From assembly GCA_019186965.1 (NCBI GenBank), contig JABARV010000017.1:1-64000 (forward strand): a stretch of 64,000 nucleotides of DNA, written 5' to 3'. Numbering within the stretch: position 1 is the first letter of the stretch; every line of letters begins with the position of its first letter. A program made the position numbers and the translations under genes. The notes below the pieces were generated by a model. It was not told the DNA's origin. It was given only the letters and a program-made list of their open reading frames with translations, and made no database searches. The stretch is from Turneriella sp. (GTDB taxonomy: Bacteria; Spirochaetota; Leptospiria; Turneriellales; Turneriellaceae). Below, piece by piece: positions 16,182 through 25,226 of the stretch.

Positions 16182-17224
16182 CTATTGCAGGTGGGGGGTA
16201 CGCTGGGCTTGCAACCGCGATTGAACTCCACAGGTATGCGCCGCATATACGTGTAACACTTTTTGATAAAAGAAAAAACCACCAAAAATTAACACAGTGG
16301 CATAAACTTGCACGGGGGAAAAATATAAAAGATTTTGAAGTCCCTTTCCAAAGCCTCGCACAACGCTTTAAGTTTACTTTTGTCCAACAAGATATCGATT
16401 TGGATAAACTTCTCCAAAAACCGCACGAGACACTCTTACGAAAATTCGACGCTGTTGTCGTTGCACAAGGCTCCCTTTCGCCACACACGATGCCTGGGGT
16501 GGTGACTCTCGATATGCTAAGAGACGACCCAAATGCCATCGCTAAGGTGCGTACAATCGAAAAAGAACATATTGCAGTTGTTGGCGCAGGCCCCACGGGA
16601 GTTCAATTTGCGTTCGAGCTTGCCGCACGAGGGAATAAGGTTGAGCTCATCGAAGCACAAGATAGGGTATTGCCTTCTTTTGACGCTTCTGTGGGGGAGT
16701 GCGCGGTTAAAGAAGCGCAAAAACAAAATATTACATTGCACTTAAATACAGAATTTATCCGGTTTGAAAAGCCAGAACTTATTTTGCGCAAAGGAAACGA
16801 AACAGCGCGCAGCACAGCAGATTACGTACTTTTTGTTCCTGGTGTGCGTGCAAATCCCGCTTTTAATTGTGATCTTTACGGGCGTATTACTGAAATTTCT
16901 GGAGAAAGGCCAGAGTGTCTTTTTTATGCAGCAGGGGACAATAGCTATTTTAGTGGGCGTGGACTTAACGCCAAAAGCGCTCAGGCAGCAGTGCGAAAAG
17001 GGCAAGCTGTCGCTCGAACTTTAGCCGCTGATTTATCGGGAAAAGCCGCACCAGAATACGTATACCAAGAGCTGGGGTATTTCGTATCGTTAGGCCCTAA
17101 AAATGCTGTAGGGTATTTACTCTCGCAAAAAAGCGCATTTTCGGGTAGGGGCGCCCTTTTTATGAAAGAAGCTGTAGAAAAACAATACGACCTTTATTTA
17201 AACGGTTTACCTGTTTACTTATAA
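16151..17224 (+). CDS. FAD-dependent pyridine nucleotide-disulfide-type oxidoreductase (NDH-2/FSP1-like)
   Basis: The 357-residue protein has two dinucleotide-binding motifs: AIAGGGYAGLATAIELHR at the N-terminus for FAD and AVVGAGPTGVQFAFELAARG near residue 140 for NAD(P)H. LFYAAGDN near residue 258 binds the FAD ribityl chain. There is no CxxC redox pair, which fits type II NADH:quinone dehydrogenase or FSP1-like enzymes rather than disulfide reductases. The GTG at 16151 is chosen because GGAGGA lies five bases ahead; an ATG at 16079 in the same frame would add a tail coded by the tandem repeat. The 3' end overlaps the convergent gene by ten bases. Confidence 0.85.
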   Translation: MSVENQSTSCAIAGGGYAGLATAIELHRYAPHIRVTLFDKRKNHQKLTQWHKLARGKNIKDFEVPFQSLAQRFKFTFVQQDIDLDKLLQKPHETLLRKFDAVVVAQGSLSPHTMPGVVTLDMLRDDPNAIAKVRTIEKEHIAVVGAGPTGVQFAFELAARGNKVELIEAQDRVLPSFDASVGECAVKEAQKQNITLHLNTEFIRFEKPELILRKGNETARSTADYVLFVPGVRANPAFNCDLYGRITEISGERPECLFYAAGDNSYFSGRGLNAKSAQAAVRKGQAVARTLAADLSGKAAPEYVYQELGYFVSLGPKNAVGYLLSQKSAFSGRGALFMKEAVEKQYDLYLNGLPVYL

Positions 17225-18129
17225 ATTCCTTGGAGGACTTTTTTACCCAGCATTGCGTTAACTTGTTCTGGAAGTTCTGCGCGGTTTTTAAGTATAGAAA
17301 GGTGTACTTTTTCCTTGTTTCCCATAATGTGGTTTAAAAAAATATCGTGAGTTTGCTTTAACGCTTTTTTATACACCCCGACAGAAAGCTCCTCCGCTTC
17401 TTTTTCGTTTCCCGAAAGTAAAATATCGGCAAACCCAAAACGGTTAAACCCGTGCGTAAAAAAATATACAGTTGAGTTTTTTTCAAAAAAGTTAAATCCA
17501 GTAACTAGATGTGTATTAAGTAGACGGTTTGCGGATAAAAAATTTGCTAATCCTGCACGGATAGGGTTTGCTGGAACAAAAAGAAAAATGTCGGGATCGA
17601 CAATTCCGGCAAAGCGCTTTTTATCGAGAGATGCGGCAATACTCATTGCGACAAGCATCGCTTCTATTTTTTGCAATGGAAAAAGTCTTTCAAAGAAAAA
17701 AACAAAACGGATAAAATATTTTTGAGAAAGTGCGCGCGATTTTTCATCGTTGCTAAAGGAAGTAAAAGCAATAGGTTCGCGTGTAGCATCGCTAATATTT
17801 CCAGCATATCCTTCGAAGAAAATTTTTATTTCTTTGTTTTCACCCAAAAGGTGTAAACAAAATCCACGGGGAGAAGAATTTTTATCGGAACGCGGACCAA
17901 TTCTTAATTGCAAATGGATTCCCCATAGCGTGCGCAAATCGCGTAACAAATCGATACCGTTGTAATTTGGCGTAGTATCGTAAAGCGCCCAAAATTCTAC
18001 TTTATCCGCAACGCTTGCATTTGAAGGAATTTTTTTTCCAGAAGGATAGAGGTTATGCAAAAATATATTTTCGTATTCGCGTTCGTTAAATTCTGCATCT
18101 AAAGCGATGTTTTTCTTTTTCTTGAACAT
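17215..18129 (-). CDS. Protein of unknown function, 304 residues
   Basis: No family is recognised. The protein begins MFKKKKN and shows no signal peptide or membrane helix. It is rich in Phe, Lys and Asn, with segments such as KVEFWALYDTTPNYNGID and RIGPRSDKNSSPRGF, and a long helical part around residues 125-175. The start lies three bases after the permease gene on the same strand (18133), which points to co-transcription with it. The C-terminus overlaps the convergent oxidoreductase by ten bases. A cytoplasmic protein linked to the permease is possible but not shown. Confidence 0.75.
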   Translation of the reverse strand: MFKKKKNIALDAEFNEREYENIFLHNLYPSGKKIPSNASVADKVEFWALYDTTPNYNGIDLLRDLRTLWGIHLQLRIGPRSDKNSSPRGFCLHLLGENKEIKIFFEGYAGNISDATREPIAFTSFSNDEKSRALSQKYFIRFVFFFERLFPLQKIEAMLVAMSIAASLDKKRFAGIVDPDIFLFVPANPIRAGLANFLSANRLLNTHLVTGFNFFEKNSTVYFFTHGFNRFGFADILLSGNEKEAEELSVGVYKKALKQTHDIFLNHIMGNKEKVHLSILKNRAELPEQVNAMLGKKVLQGIYK

Positions 18130-18132
18130 AAG

Positions 18133-20808
18133 TTATTTTTTGGGTTGAACCTTCTTTTTGTTTTTGGAAGAAGTTTTTTTCTTTACTGGGCTTGATTTTG
18201 TAGATAAACGCGTAGCATAATTTATTTTTTTTCTTTGTGTGATTGCTTTTTTATTTTGTGTACGATTATCTGCAATTAAGGGTTGAGCTTCTGTTCTTTT
18301 GTCTGCACGGCGTGCAAGGTACGCTGTCATAAAAACCATTGCGAAAATTAAGCAGCTTATTTCGCCAATGACAGCCATAAGACCAAAAGAGGCCATTGCT
18401 TGGTTGCGTGCGCCGAGCATACTTCCGTAACCAATAATTGTCGTCCATGAACAGAGGAAAACCGCCGAGCCAGTCGATGCTAAAGCATTTTGGATAGATT
18501 TTTCTCCATCGACTTTATAGCGGTAGTAGATATTAATCGCGTAATCTACGCCTATGCCGATGGTTATCGGGATTGTAATAAAATTAAAGAAGTTGAGTTT
18601 AACTGAAAAAACGTAAAGTGCAGCAATAAAAGAGAGCAATCCAAACGTCAAAAATATGTACACAAAGAAAAATTCTTTTATGCGCCGAAATCCAATCCAA
18701 ATAAAAGCGCCCACCGCTAAAAAACATATAAACGTAACAAGGGGACCCTCGCGTGAAACGTCGCGGAGGATATCTGTAAAAATCATCGACTCGCTTGCAA
18801 GAAGCACCTCTTCTGCGCCGATTTCTTTTCCTGGAGCAAGTTTTACTGCGTTGCTAATTTCGCTACCAATTTGTATAACGTCTTTGATGTTAGAAAGTAC
18901 AGCCTTGTCGCTTGCGGTTACGTATAAAATACGGCCTAAAGTGCCATCGGTTTCACGAAAATTACGTAAAAGCATTTCGGGTAAATCGTGAGTCGTGAAA
19001 GGGTTTGCTTTAAGCGCATTGAGCGCAATGTATCCCCATTTACGGTCTTTAGGTTGAAGAAGGTTTATATATTTTGGAAGAAACAGTTTTCGCAAATCGC
19101 GGATAATTAAAAATTTTTCGTGCTGTTCTTTGGGATAAAATTGGTCTAGCCAACGCACGGTACTGATAAGCATGGGCTTGCCTTCTTTACGCGCATTACG
19201 TATTTTTTCTTCAAGAAGAAGCCCAATTTTGTTTGCGTCTTCGCGGGTGTGCGCCAAAAGCATCGATGGATTGTTTCCATTGCCTAAAACTTTGTCGATG
19301 CGTTTATTAAAATAGCTTTCCGTACCTTTTTCTTCCGTAACCCGTAAGCTTAATTTTTTTAAGTCGTATTCAAAGCGGTCTTGGCTAAAATAAACTCCTG
19401 TTGCAACAATTGACAAAGGGACGATTATGTAGAGTGCATAAGTGAGGATGCGCCGCCTCTTTTGGATAAACGATGCAAAAAGACGTGCGCGGTCATTTTC
19501 GATAAACTTATGGATTTTTTCTTCTCTTTGTGGCCTCCACCTTTCAAAAAGGACGATAAAACAGGGGAGGGTAAGGGTGAGAGAAATCCAACATATAAGC
19601 ATTCCCACGCCACCAATAAACCCAAACTGCGAAAATCCTTTGAATGTCGTAACCGACATAATACCATACGAAATAGAAGTTGCAATAGCAGCCATCAGCG
19701 TTGCAGATGCGGTGTAAAAAATTCCGCGGTAAAGGGCGCGGCGTAGTTTTAAGCCTTTGGCACGTTCTTCGACGTAGCGCGCCAAAAGAATTAGCCCAAA
19801 GTTAATCCCGTTACCGACGATAATCGATGCAAGAAACGCTGTTTGTTGGTTTAAATAGCCAATTTTAAAATACGTGAACATAAACGTTACAAGAATACCC
19901 ACAAAAATTCCCGTGCATAGCATAACGACCATGCGCACCGAACGGTAAAAAAACCAAATCGAAAAAAGTACAAGAAAAATTGTAATTCCGGCTGTTTGTA
20001 AACTTTCTTGGATTATACTCGAAAAATTTTCGAGAAGAGAAGCGTACGTTCCCGAAAGCCCAACTTCCATGCTACTGTGGAATTTTTTTGGGTCAAGCCG
20101 GCGGATGTCCTCGTTGAGCCGGTCTACAATCTTGCGCGTAAATGCAATATCCGCCGCGTCTCCCGCTGGGCGTATAATAAGCGCGAGGGACTCACCCGTA
20201 TCGTCCGTGAAATATCCTTCTTTATTAGTACCAAAGGGATTTTGTGAACGGTATTTATCGTAGAATTTTTTAAGGAGTTTCTCAAGATCTTTATTTGGAT
20301 TTTCTTCTTCAAGATCTAAACCCAAAACACCTAAACGTGTCTTTTGAAACCTTTTCTGTAGGGCACTTCGTAGCTCTTTAAGTTCAGCGACTGTTAAGTA
20401 ATAGAAAAGCCTATCTTTTAAAAACTGTGTCGCTACGTTTGTATGGTATTCAAAAAATTTAATTAAATCCGTTGGGTATTTTTCCAGAATACGCGCAAAA
20501 GCCTCGACAAATTTTTTATTTGCTCTAAAATCGGGAGAATCGATGGAAACAAAAATGTTTCCTGTACCCCCAATGCGCAGAGTTACTTCTTTTGCATGTA
20601 CGACGCTGCGGTCGTTTTCGGGAAGCAAGGTGGCAAAATCGGTGCGTACGTCGTGGAATAGTTTTACGGTATAAAATCCAGCAACAAGAGACAATAAAAG
20701 TACGCCTAAAAGAATTTTTCCTGGACTTTTGTAAATGCGATTAACAAGCTTGAGTTTAAGCGTGTCGAATCTTTTGGCGATCTTCGATCTTTTCGCCTTA
20801 ATTTGCAT
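18133..20808 (-). CDS. RND/MMPL-family membrane transporter, 12 TM
   Basis: The protein of about 891 residues has one membrane helix near residue 30, a long extracytoplasmic loop, a group of five helices (about 270-440), another helix near 460, a second large loop and a final group of helices (about 690-830): the duplicated architecture of RND permeases. FHDVRTDFATLLPENDRSV after the first helix is typical of MMPL/HpnN-type proteins, which move lipids or other hydrophobic molecules to the outer envelope. Its tail of about 50 residues is very rich in Lys. The ATG at 20808 is preferred because the upstream acyl-CoA dehydrogenase gene ends at 20810; no adaptor protein is next to it. Confidence 0.88.
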   Translation of the reverse strand: MQIKAKRSKIAKRFDTLKLKLVNRIYKSPGKILLGVLLLSLVAGFYTVKLFHDVRTDFATLLPENDRSVVHAKEVTLRIGGTGNIFVSIDSPDFRANKKFVEAFARILEKYPTDLIKFFEYHTNVATQFLKDRLFYYLTVAELKELRSALQKRFQKTRLGVLGLDLEEENPNKDLEKLLKKFYDKYRSQNPFGTNKEGYFTDDTGESLALIIRPAGDAADIAFTRKIVDRLNEDIRRLDPKKFHSSMEVGLSGTYASLLENFSSIIQESLQTAGITIFLVLFSIWFFYRSVRMVVMLCTGIFVGILVTFMFTYFKIGYLNQQTAFLASIIVGNGINFGLILLARYVEERAKGLKLRRALYRGIFYTASATLMAAIATSISYGIMSVTTFKGFSQFGFIGGVGMLICWISLTLTLPCFIVLFERWRPQREEKIHKFIENDRARLFASFIQKRRRILTYALYIIVPLSIVATGVYFSQDRFEYDLKKLSLRVTEEKGTESYFNKRIDKVLGNGNNPSMLLAHTREDANKIGLLLEEKIRNARKEGKPMLISTVRWLDQFYPKEQHEKFLIIRDLRKLFLPKYINLLQPKDRKWGYIALNALKANPFTTHDLPEMLLRNFRETDGTLGRILYVTASDKAVLSNIKDVIQIGSEISNAVKLAPGKEIGAEEVLLASESMIFTDILRDVSREGPLVTFICFLAVGAFIWIGFRRIKEFFFVYIFLTFGLLSFIAALYVFSVKLNFFNFITIPITIGIGVDYAINIYYRYKVDGEKSIQNALASTGSAVFLCSWTTIIGYGSMLGARNQAMASFGLMAVIGEISCLIFAMVFMTAYLARRADKRTEAQPLIADNRTQNKKAITQRKKINYATRLSTKSSPVKKKTSSKNKKKVQPKK

Positions 20809-20809
20809 T

Positions 20810-23164
20810 TTATACTTTTTTAGATTCAGACCGTGCGACAATCGATTTCATTATTTCCGATGTGCCGCCGCCAATTTCTGCAAGCTTAACGTCGCGAAAA
20901 AGCCGTGCAACGGGGTAATCTTCAATGTATCCTGCACCACCAAAAATTTGTACCGCCAAGTTTGTTACTTCCCGTGCGTACGTTGACGCCATTAGCTTTA
21001 AAGAAGCTGTGCGTGCGGTAAGCTCAATTTTTTCACCGTTATGCTCGTAGTGTGTTTCGCCTTTTGCTTCGTCTAAAATCCATGCGGTTTCGTGGAGGTA
21101 CTGCCGAGCGGCTTCGTACTTTGTAATCATGTCAGAGAGCATAAAAGCAACGGCTTGGTGTTTGATGATTACTTTACCAAATGTTTTTCTCTCTTTTGCG
21201 TACTTGCGGGCGTGTTGTATTGCAGCGGCCATAACGCCTACCGAGTACGCAGCAAGCGCGAGGCGTTCTCTGTTAAATGCTGACATTATAATTTGGAATC
21301 CCCTGCCTGCACGTCCTAAAATATTATCTTGAGTTACTTCAACTGCATCGAAAAAAAGCTCTCCTGTAGGGGAGCCTTTAAGTCCTAGCTTTTCCATAGG
21401 CTTTCCCCGCGAAACGCCTTTTAAATTTGCGTCGACGATAAACACTGTTTGTCCCGACCGTACAATGCTATCTTTTTCTTCGGGTGCGACAGTAACATTT
21501 GCGAGTACAAGGATGTAATCACAAACAGGTGCATTTGTGATATATGTTTTTGATCCGCTGATGTAATATTTTCCTTTTTTATACTCCGCCTTTGTTTGTA
21601 TATTGGCAACATCGGAACCTGCACCAGGTTCTGTAACTGCCAAAGCGCCAATCTTTTTTCCTTGGATAATATCGGGAAGGTATTTCGCTTTTTGTGCGTC
21701 TGTTCCGTGTTCACGTATGGGGAGGCCAAAAAGTCCAACGGATGCACCTACAGAAAAAAAAGTTGATCCGCAAGCTTCGGCGAGGGCCTCTTGAAAATGT
21801 ACTGCAAAAAAATGGGTGCTGTTGGTACCACCAAACTCTTCTTCGTGTGCAAGGCCGGTAAAGCCACTTTGGTAGAGTTTCTCAAAATGCGAGCGTGGCA
21901 CTTCGCCTGTCTTGTCCAATTGTGCTGTGTACGGAGCTATTTCCTTTTGGCAAAAATTACGAAAGTTGTGGAAGAGCTCTTTTTGTTCTTCATCTAAATC
22001 AGCGTCAATCCATAGCTCTTTCATGTTTGCTGCAATAATAGAACGCATTACCTCTGAAGTACCTGCGCCTAAGGTTGAAAGCCTGCCGTCTCGGTATGCC
22101 CGTTCGACGGGGTATTCGTGGATAAAGCAATAGCCTCCAAAAATTTGCCCCATGTCGTAAGTTACTTCAATGCTACTTTCGGTGGTGTAGAGTTTTGCAA
22201 TCGAAGATTCTATTGGTGCGGGTAGGTCGCGGTCTTTTTTCATCGCGCTTTGGTAGATAAGTAGACGGGATGCATCTAACTTGTAACGGCTACGCGCAAT
22301 TTTTTCCTGGATTGCTTGGAAGCGGATAATGGGTTCGCCAAACTGCACGCGCTGTTTTGCATAGCGCGTACCTTCGCGGATGAGTCCGTTCATCGAACCC
22401 AAGCCCGAGGCGACAAGGACTGTCCTTTCCCATTCAAGAGTTGCACGGCCTACGCGCAAAAATCCTGAGTTTTCTTCGCTAATCCTATTTTCAATAGGAA
22501 CTTCCATGTCTTCGAAGATGAGTTCGGATGTAGTCGAGGTTTTCATCCCCATTTTATTGAGTTTTTTTCCGACAGAAAATCCCTTGAAGCCTTTTTCGAC
22601 GATAAAAACAGAAACACCAAACGCCCCGCGCTTTTTATCGGTAACAGCCATGCACACGAATACGTCGCCAATGGGACCATTTGTAATAAACATTTTGCTT
22701 CCATTGATGATATACCTATCCCCTTTGCGTACTGCAGTCGTGCGCATACTTCCTGCGGCATCCGAGCCAGAGCCGGGTTCTGTAAGCCCCAAACCTGCGG
22801 TCCATTCGCCAGAGGTTAACTTGGGGAGGTATTTCTTTTTCTGTTCGCCTGAACCCAAAAGGGCAATCGGCATTGTACCGATAATCGCGTGTGCTCCCAA
22901 CGCCAAGGTCAATCCGCCGTCTAAAGAGCCTTCTGCAAAAGCTTCGTGTGCTACCGTTGTCATAAGGCACGACGCACCGCTACCGCCGTACTCTTCGCTT
23001 ACCGAGAGCCCCAAAAGGCCTATCTCCGCCATTTTTTTCCAGAGTTTGGGATCCCAATCGCCTTTAAGATCCCTTTCTTCGGCAGAGGGGCGGATTTCAC
23101 GTTTAGCAAAATCGTATACTTGTTCACGGAATTCAAGCACGTCGTCCGGGAGGCGGTATTTCAT
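20810..23164 (-). CDS. Double acyl-CoA dehydrogenase, two fused ACAD domains
   Basis: The protein of about 784 residues holds two complete acyl-CoA dehydrogenase domains in a row (about 1-385 and 395-784), each with its own FAD-binding segments (GLTEPGSGSDAAGS and AVTEPGAGSDVANI) and C-terminal GTSE motif. In the usual catalytic-base position before GTSE the first domain has Ala (LGAGTSE) and the second Gly (IGGGTSE); both carry a Glu in the alternative site used by isovaleryl-CoA dehydrogenase (LEWERTVL and FNRERLAL). Both halves may therefore be active. ATG at 23164 (MKYRLPDD) is taken as start. The permease gene follows at once. Confidence 0.9.
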   Translation of the reverse strand: MKYRLPDDVLEFREQVYDFAKREIRPSAEERDLKGDWDPKLWKKMAEIGLLGLSVSEEYGGSGASCLMTTVAHEAFAEGSLDGGLTLALGAHAIIGTMPIALLGSGEQKKKYLPKLTSGEWTAGLGLTEPGSGSDAAGSMRTTAVRKGDRYIINGSKMFITNGPIGDVFVCMAVTDKKRGAFGVSVFIVEKGFKGFSVGKKLNKMGMKTSTTSELIFEDMEVPIENRISEENSGFLRVGRATLEWERTVLVASGLGSMNGLIREGTRYAKQRVQFGEPIIRFQAIQEKIARSRYKLDASRLLIYQSAMKKDRDLPAPIESSIAKLYTTESSIEVTYDMGQIFGGYCFIHEYPVERAYRDGRLSTLGAGTSEVMRSIIAANMKELWIDADLDEEQKELFHNFRNFCQKEIAPYTAQLDKTGEVPRSHFEKLYQSGFTGLAHEEEFGGTNSTHFFAVHFQEALAEACGSTFFSVGASVGLFGLPIREHGTDAQKAKYLPDIIQGKKIGALAVTEPGAGSDVANIQTKAEYKKGKYYISGSKTYITNAPVCDYILVLANVTVAPEEKDSIVRSGQTVFIVDANLKGVSRGKPMEKLGLKGSPTGELFFDAVEVTQDNILGRAGRGFQIIMSAFNRERLALAAYSVGVMAAAIQHARKYAKERKTFGKVIIKHQAVAFMLSDMITKYEAARQYLHETAWILDEAKGETHYEHNGEKIELTARTASLKLMASTYAREVTNLAVQIFGGAGYIEDYPVARLFRDVKLAEIGGGTSEIMKSIVARSESKKV

Positions 23165-23199
23165 GTTCGCCAAAACGGGAGAAAGACAGGATGGGACAA

Positions 23200-23964
23200 T
23201 CAAAATGAGGTTCTTTTTGCAGCTTCGTTGAGCGTAAGAAGAATTAGCAAAATACAGACTACGGGGGCAAGGCTAAGTAGTGGGTATAAGAAAATGTAAT
23301 CCTTATAAAGCGCGATTTGCATGCCAAGCGAAAGCTCTGCCGAACCTGTTTGCACTCCCAAAAATTCCAAACTTGCAAGAGAAAGGACTATCGATGGGAA
23401 TGTAATAAGAAAAAGATAGCCAGCATCGCGAACGAGTCTGGGAAGAATGTGGTTTTTGGCTTGGTAAAAAAGCGATGCACCCATAACGCGAGAAGCGCGG
23501 AGGAATTCTACCTGTTGGGTATCTTGCATGCGCTGTAAAAAAAATTTTTGTAGAGCGGCAAATTCAGAAAGGACAAGAGCGATAAAAACAGAAAGGAAAC
23601 TTTGCGGCAAAAAATACCCAATGGAAAGCGCAATAAATATACTGGGGATAGATAAAAGGGCGTCGATGAAAAACGCAAATGCGTTTTGTACGCTTTTAGG
23701 TAATTGGAAAAGAAAAACAGCAAAGAAAAGGCTTACCGCTAAACACACAATAAGCGCAAGAGCCGAAAGGGTAAGGGTAGTTTTTGCGCCTAAAATTATT
23801 TCTGTTAAAATAGATTCGCCTAAAGGGGTCGCTCCTAAAGGGAATTTCCATGAAATGCCATGGAATGCATCGCCAAGGCTGATTGTTCCTTTTTCTAAAA
23901 AAATGGGAGTGCATAAAAAAAAGAGCACAAGTAGAAGTGCGGTATAAACCCGAAAAAATTTCAT
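23200..23964 (-). CDS. ABC transporter permease, DppC/OppC type
   Basis: A membrane protein of about 254 residues with six hydrophobic segments. The ATPase-contacting EAA-like loop RASRVMGASLFYQAKNHILP lies near residue 158, and GESILTEIILGAKTTLTLS corresponds to the conserved segment before the second helix in DppC-type permeases. The ATG at 23964 overlaps the upstream permease by four bases. Its C-terminal half is short and unlike the standard proteins of about 290-300 residues. No ATPase or binding protein gene is nearby, so these must be encoded elsewhere. Confidence 0.82.
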   Translation of the reverse strand: MKFFRVYTALLLVLFFLCTPIFLEKGTISLGDAFHGISWKFPLGATPLGESILTEIILGAKTTLTLSALALIVCLAVSLFFAVFLFQLPKSVQNAFAFFIDALLSIPSIFIALSIGYFLPQSFLSVFIALVLSEFAALQKFFLQRMQDTQQVEFLRASRVMGASLFYQAKNHILPRLVRDAGYLFLITFPSIVLSLASLEFLGVQTGSAELSLGMQIALYKDYIFLYPLLSLAPVVCILLILLTLNEAAKRTSF

Positions 23965-24854
23965 ATACGCCCCGTATGTTGCCACTTACCCAACTCTTTT
24001 TGTAAAAGCGATGTAATGTACACAATCGTTGCAATAACAGTAAGGTTTACAAAAAGAAGGTGAATATCGTATTGGAGTAAAGAAAAAATAAGTAAAGACC
24101 CAAGCCCGTGTATAGAGAAAAGAGTTTCCACAATTACCGCACCAGAAAAAAGGGATGCTGTTTCAATGAGCCAAAAAATAATAAAAGGCATTACACAGTT
24201 TGCAAGTTTATGAAAAAAAATACGCTGAGAAGGAAGCGCGTACGCACGTGCGCGTAGGATAAAAACTTTTGTGTCAAGCTCGCGCATATACTGGCTTAAA
24301 AGAAGAAAAAGACGGCTGCCGAATTTTAGCGCAATCGAAAGTGCGGGTAAAATAAAATCACGCGTGCTTTGGTCACCTCCGGCGGGAAAAAGCCTTAGCG
24401 CGAACGCAAAAAGCCAAATAAGAAAAATACCTAAAAGAAAAATAGGGGTTGTGTTGATACCGTTCGCGAGCCTATCTAGAAAAATTTGTGTTTTTGGGTA
24501 GATTTCAGCGGTAAAAAGAAAAAGAAAACCAATAAGAAGAGACAACGCAAGGCTTATCGTGGTAAGTAGCGCGGTATTTTTTAGCGCTTCGTGTACCTGT
24601 GGAAAAACAGGAGTTCCGCGCAAAGACTTCCACGAAAAAATACCAGAAAGCTCTCGCGTAAACTCTAATAATTTTGTTGTAAAAGGTCTTTCTTGTATTT
24701 TTTCAAGAGCTGCTTTTGTTGCGCGTTGCCCCATCAAAACTTCTTCTGCAGAACCTTTCCGCAAATGTTGTAAAAATACTGTCAGTAAAACGACAATACC
24801 CAAGACGGCAACGAAGCCGCCTACGGTGTAAATTAGGGATTTAATGAAATTCAA
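23961..24854 (-). CDS. ABC transporter permease, DppB/OppB type
   Basis: The 297-residue protein has six hydrophobic segments, a periplasmic domain after the first one, and the loop ILRARAYALPSQRIFFHKLA that contacts the ATPase near residue 205. SLFSGAVIVETLFSIHGLGSL is a clear match to the last part of DppB-type permeases. It forms the second half of the import pore with the DppC-type protein, whose start it overlaps by four bases. The same ATGA overlap links it to the PilZ gene upstream. Substrate (peptide, nickel or other) is unknown. Confidence 0.85.
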   Translation of the reverse strand: MNFIKSLIYTVGGFVAVLGIVVLLTVFLQHLRKGSAEEVLMGQRATKAALEKIQERPFTTKLLEFTRELSGIFSWKSLRGTPVFPQVHEALKNTALLTTISLALSLLIGFLFLFTAEIYPKTQIFLDRLANGINTTPIFLLGIFLIWLFAFALRLFPAGGDQSTRDFILPALSIALKFGSRLFLLLSQYMRELDTKVFILRARAYALPSQRIFFHKLANCVMPFIIFWLIETASLFSGAVIVETLFSIHGLGSLLIFSLLQYDIHLLFVNLTVIATIVYITSLLQKELGKWQHTGRI

Positions 24855-25216
24855 AGGTCGTGATCGGCCATTAGGAGTGCATAAATTTGTCCCGGCAATT
24901 CTACATCGGGATTAAAGCGAATTCCCAAGGCGACAAATTTGCGGGAACGCATTTCACGAGGCTGAATCCAAGCGACAGAGCCTGCGAAAGGAAAATTAAA
25001 TTTCGTACGGTCGTGGATAATTTCTCCGTTAATGGGATCGTTAATTTTTAATTCACGCCCTACGTCGGCTTCTTCTGCGAGAAGCATCAAGCCACCTTCG
25101 GAAATGTCGCTCATAATTGCATCTTTTACTTGCGTCGAATTAATGGCAACTCGATATTCGATGTATGCCCCTGCGGGGACGCGGTGCTCTCTACGGCGTT
25201 CGTTAGTGTTGGACAT
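24851..25216 (-). CDS. PilZ-domain protein, candidate cyclic di-GMP receptor
   Basis: The 121-residue protein is one PilZ domain. The two parts of the cyclic di-GMP binding motif are visible: RRREHR near residue 7 (RxxxR) and DISEGG near residue 38 (D/NxSxxG). The domain has no partner region, so it would act by binding other proteins. Its place in a minus-strand run with flgI and a rod-binding protein suggests a link to motility, although it is translationally coupled by a four-base overlap to the ABC permease gene. Confidence 0.88.
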   Translation of the reverse strand: MSNTNERRREHRVPAGAYIEYRVAINSTQVKDAIMSDISEGGLMLLAEEADVGRELKINDPINGEIIHDRTKFNFPFAGSVAWIQPREMRSRKFVALGIRFNPDVELPGQIYALLMADHDL

Positions 25217-25226
25217 AGCCCGTTTT

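Noticed and set aside
22380-23231. A 283-codon open frame on the plus strand opposite the acyl-CoA dehydrogenase
   Set aside because: It is a mirror of the codon pattern of the dehydrogenase, with high Ser/Pro content and no domain or ribosome binding site.
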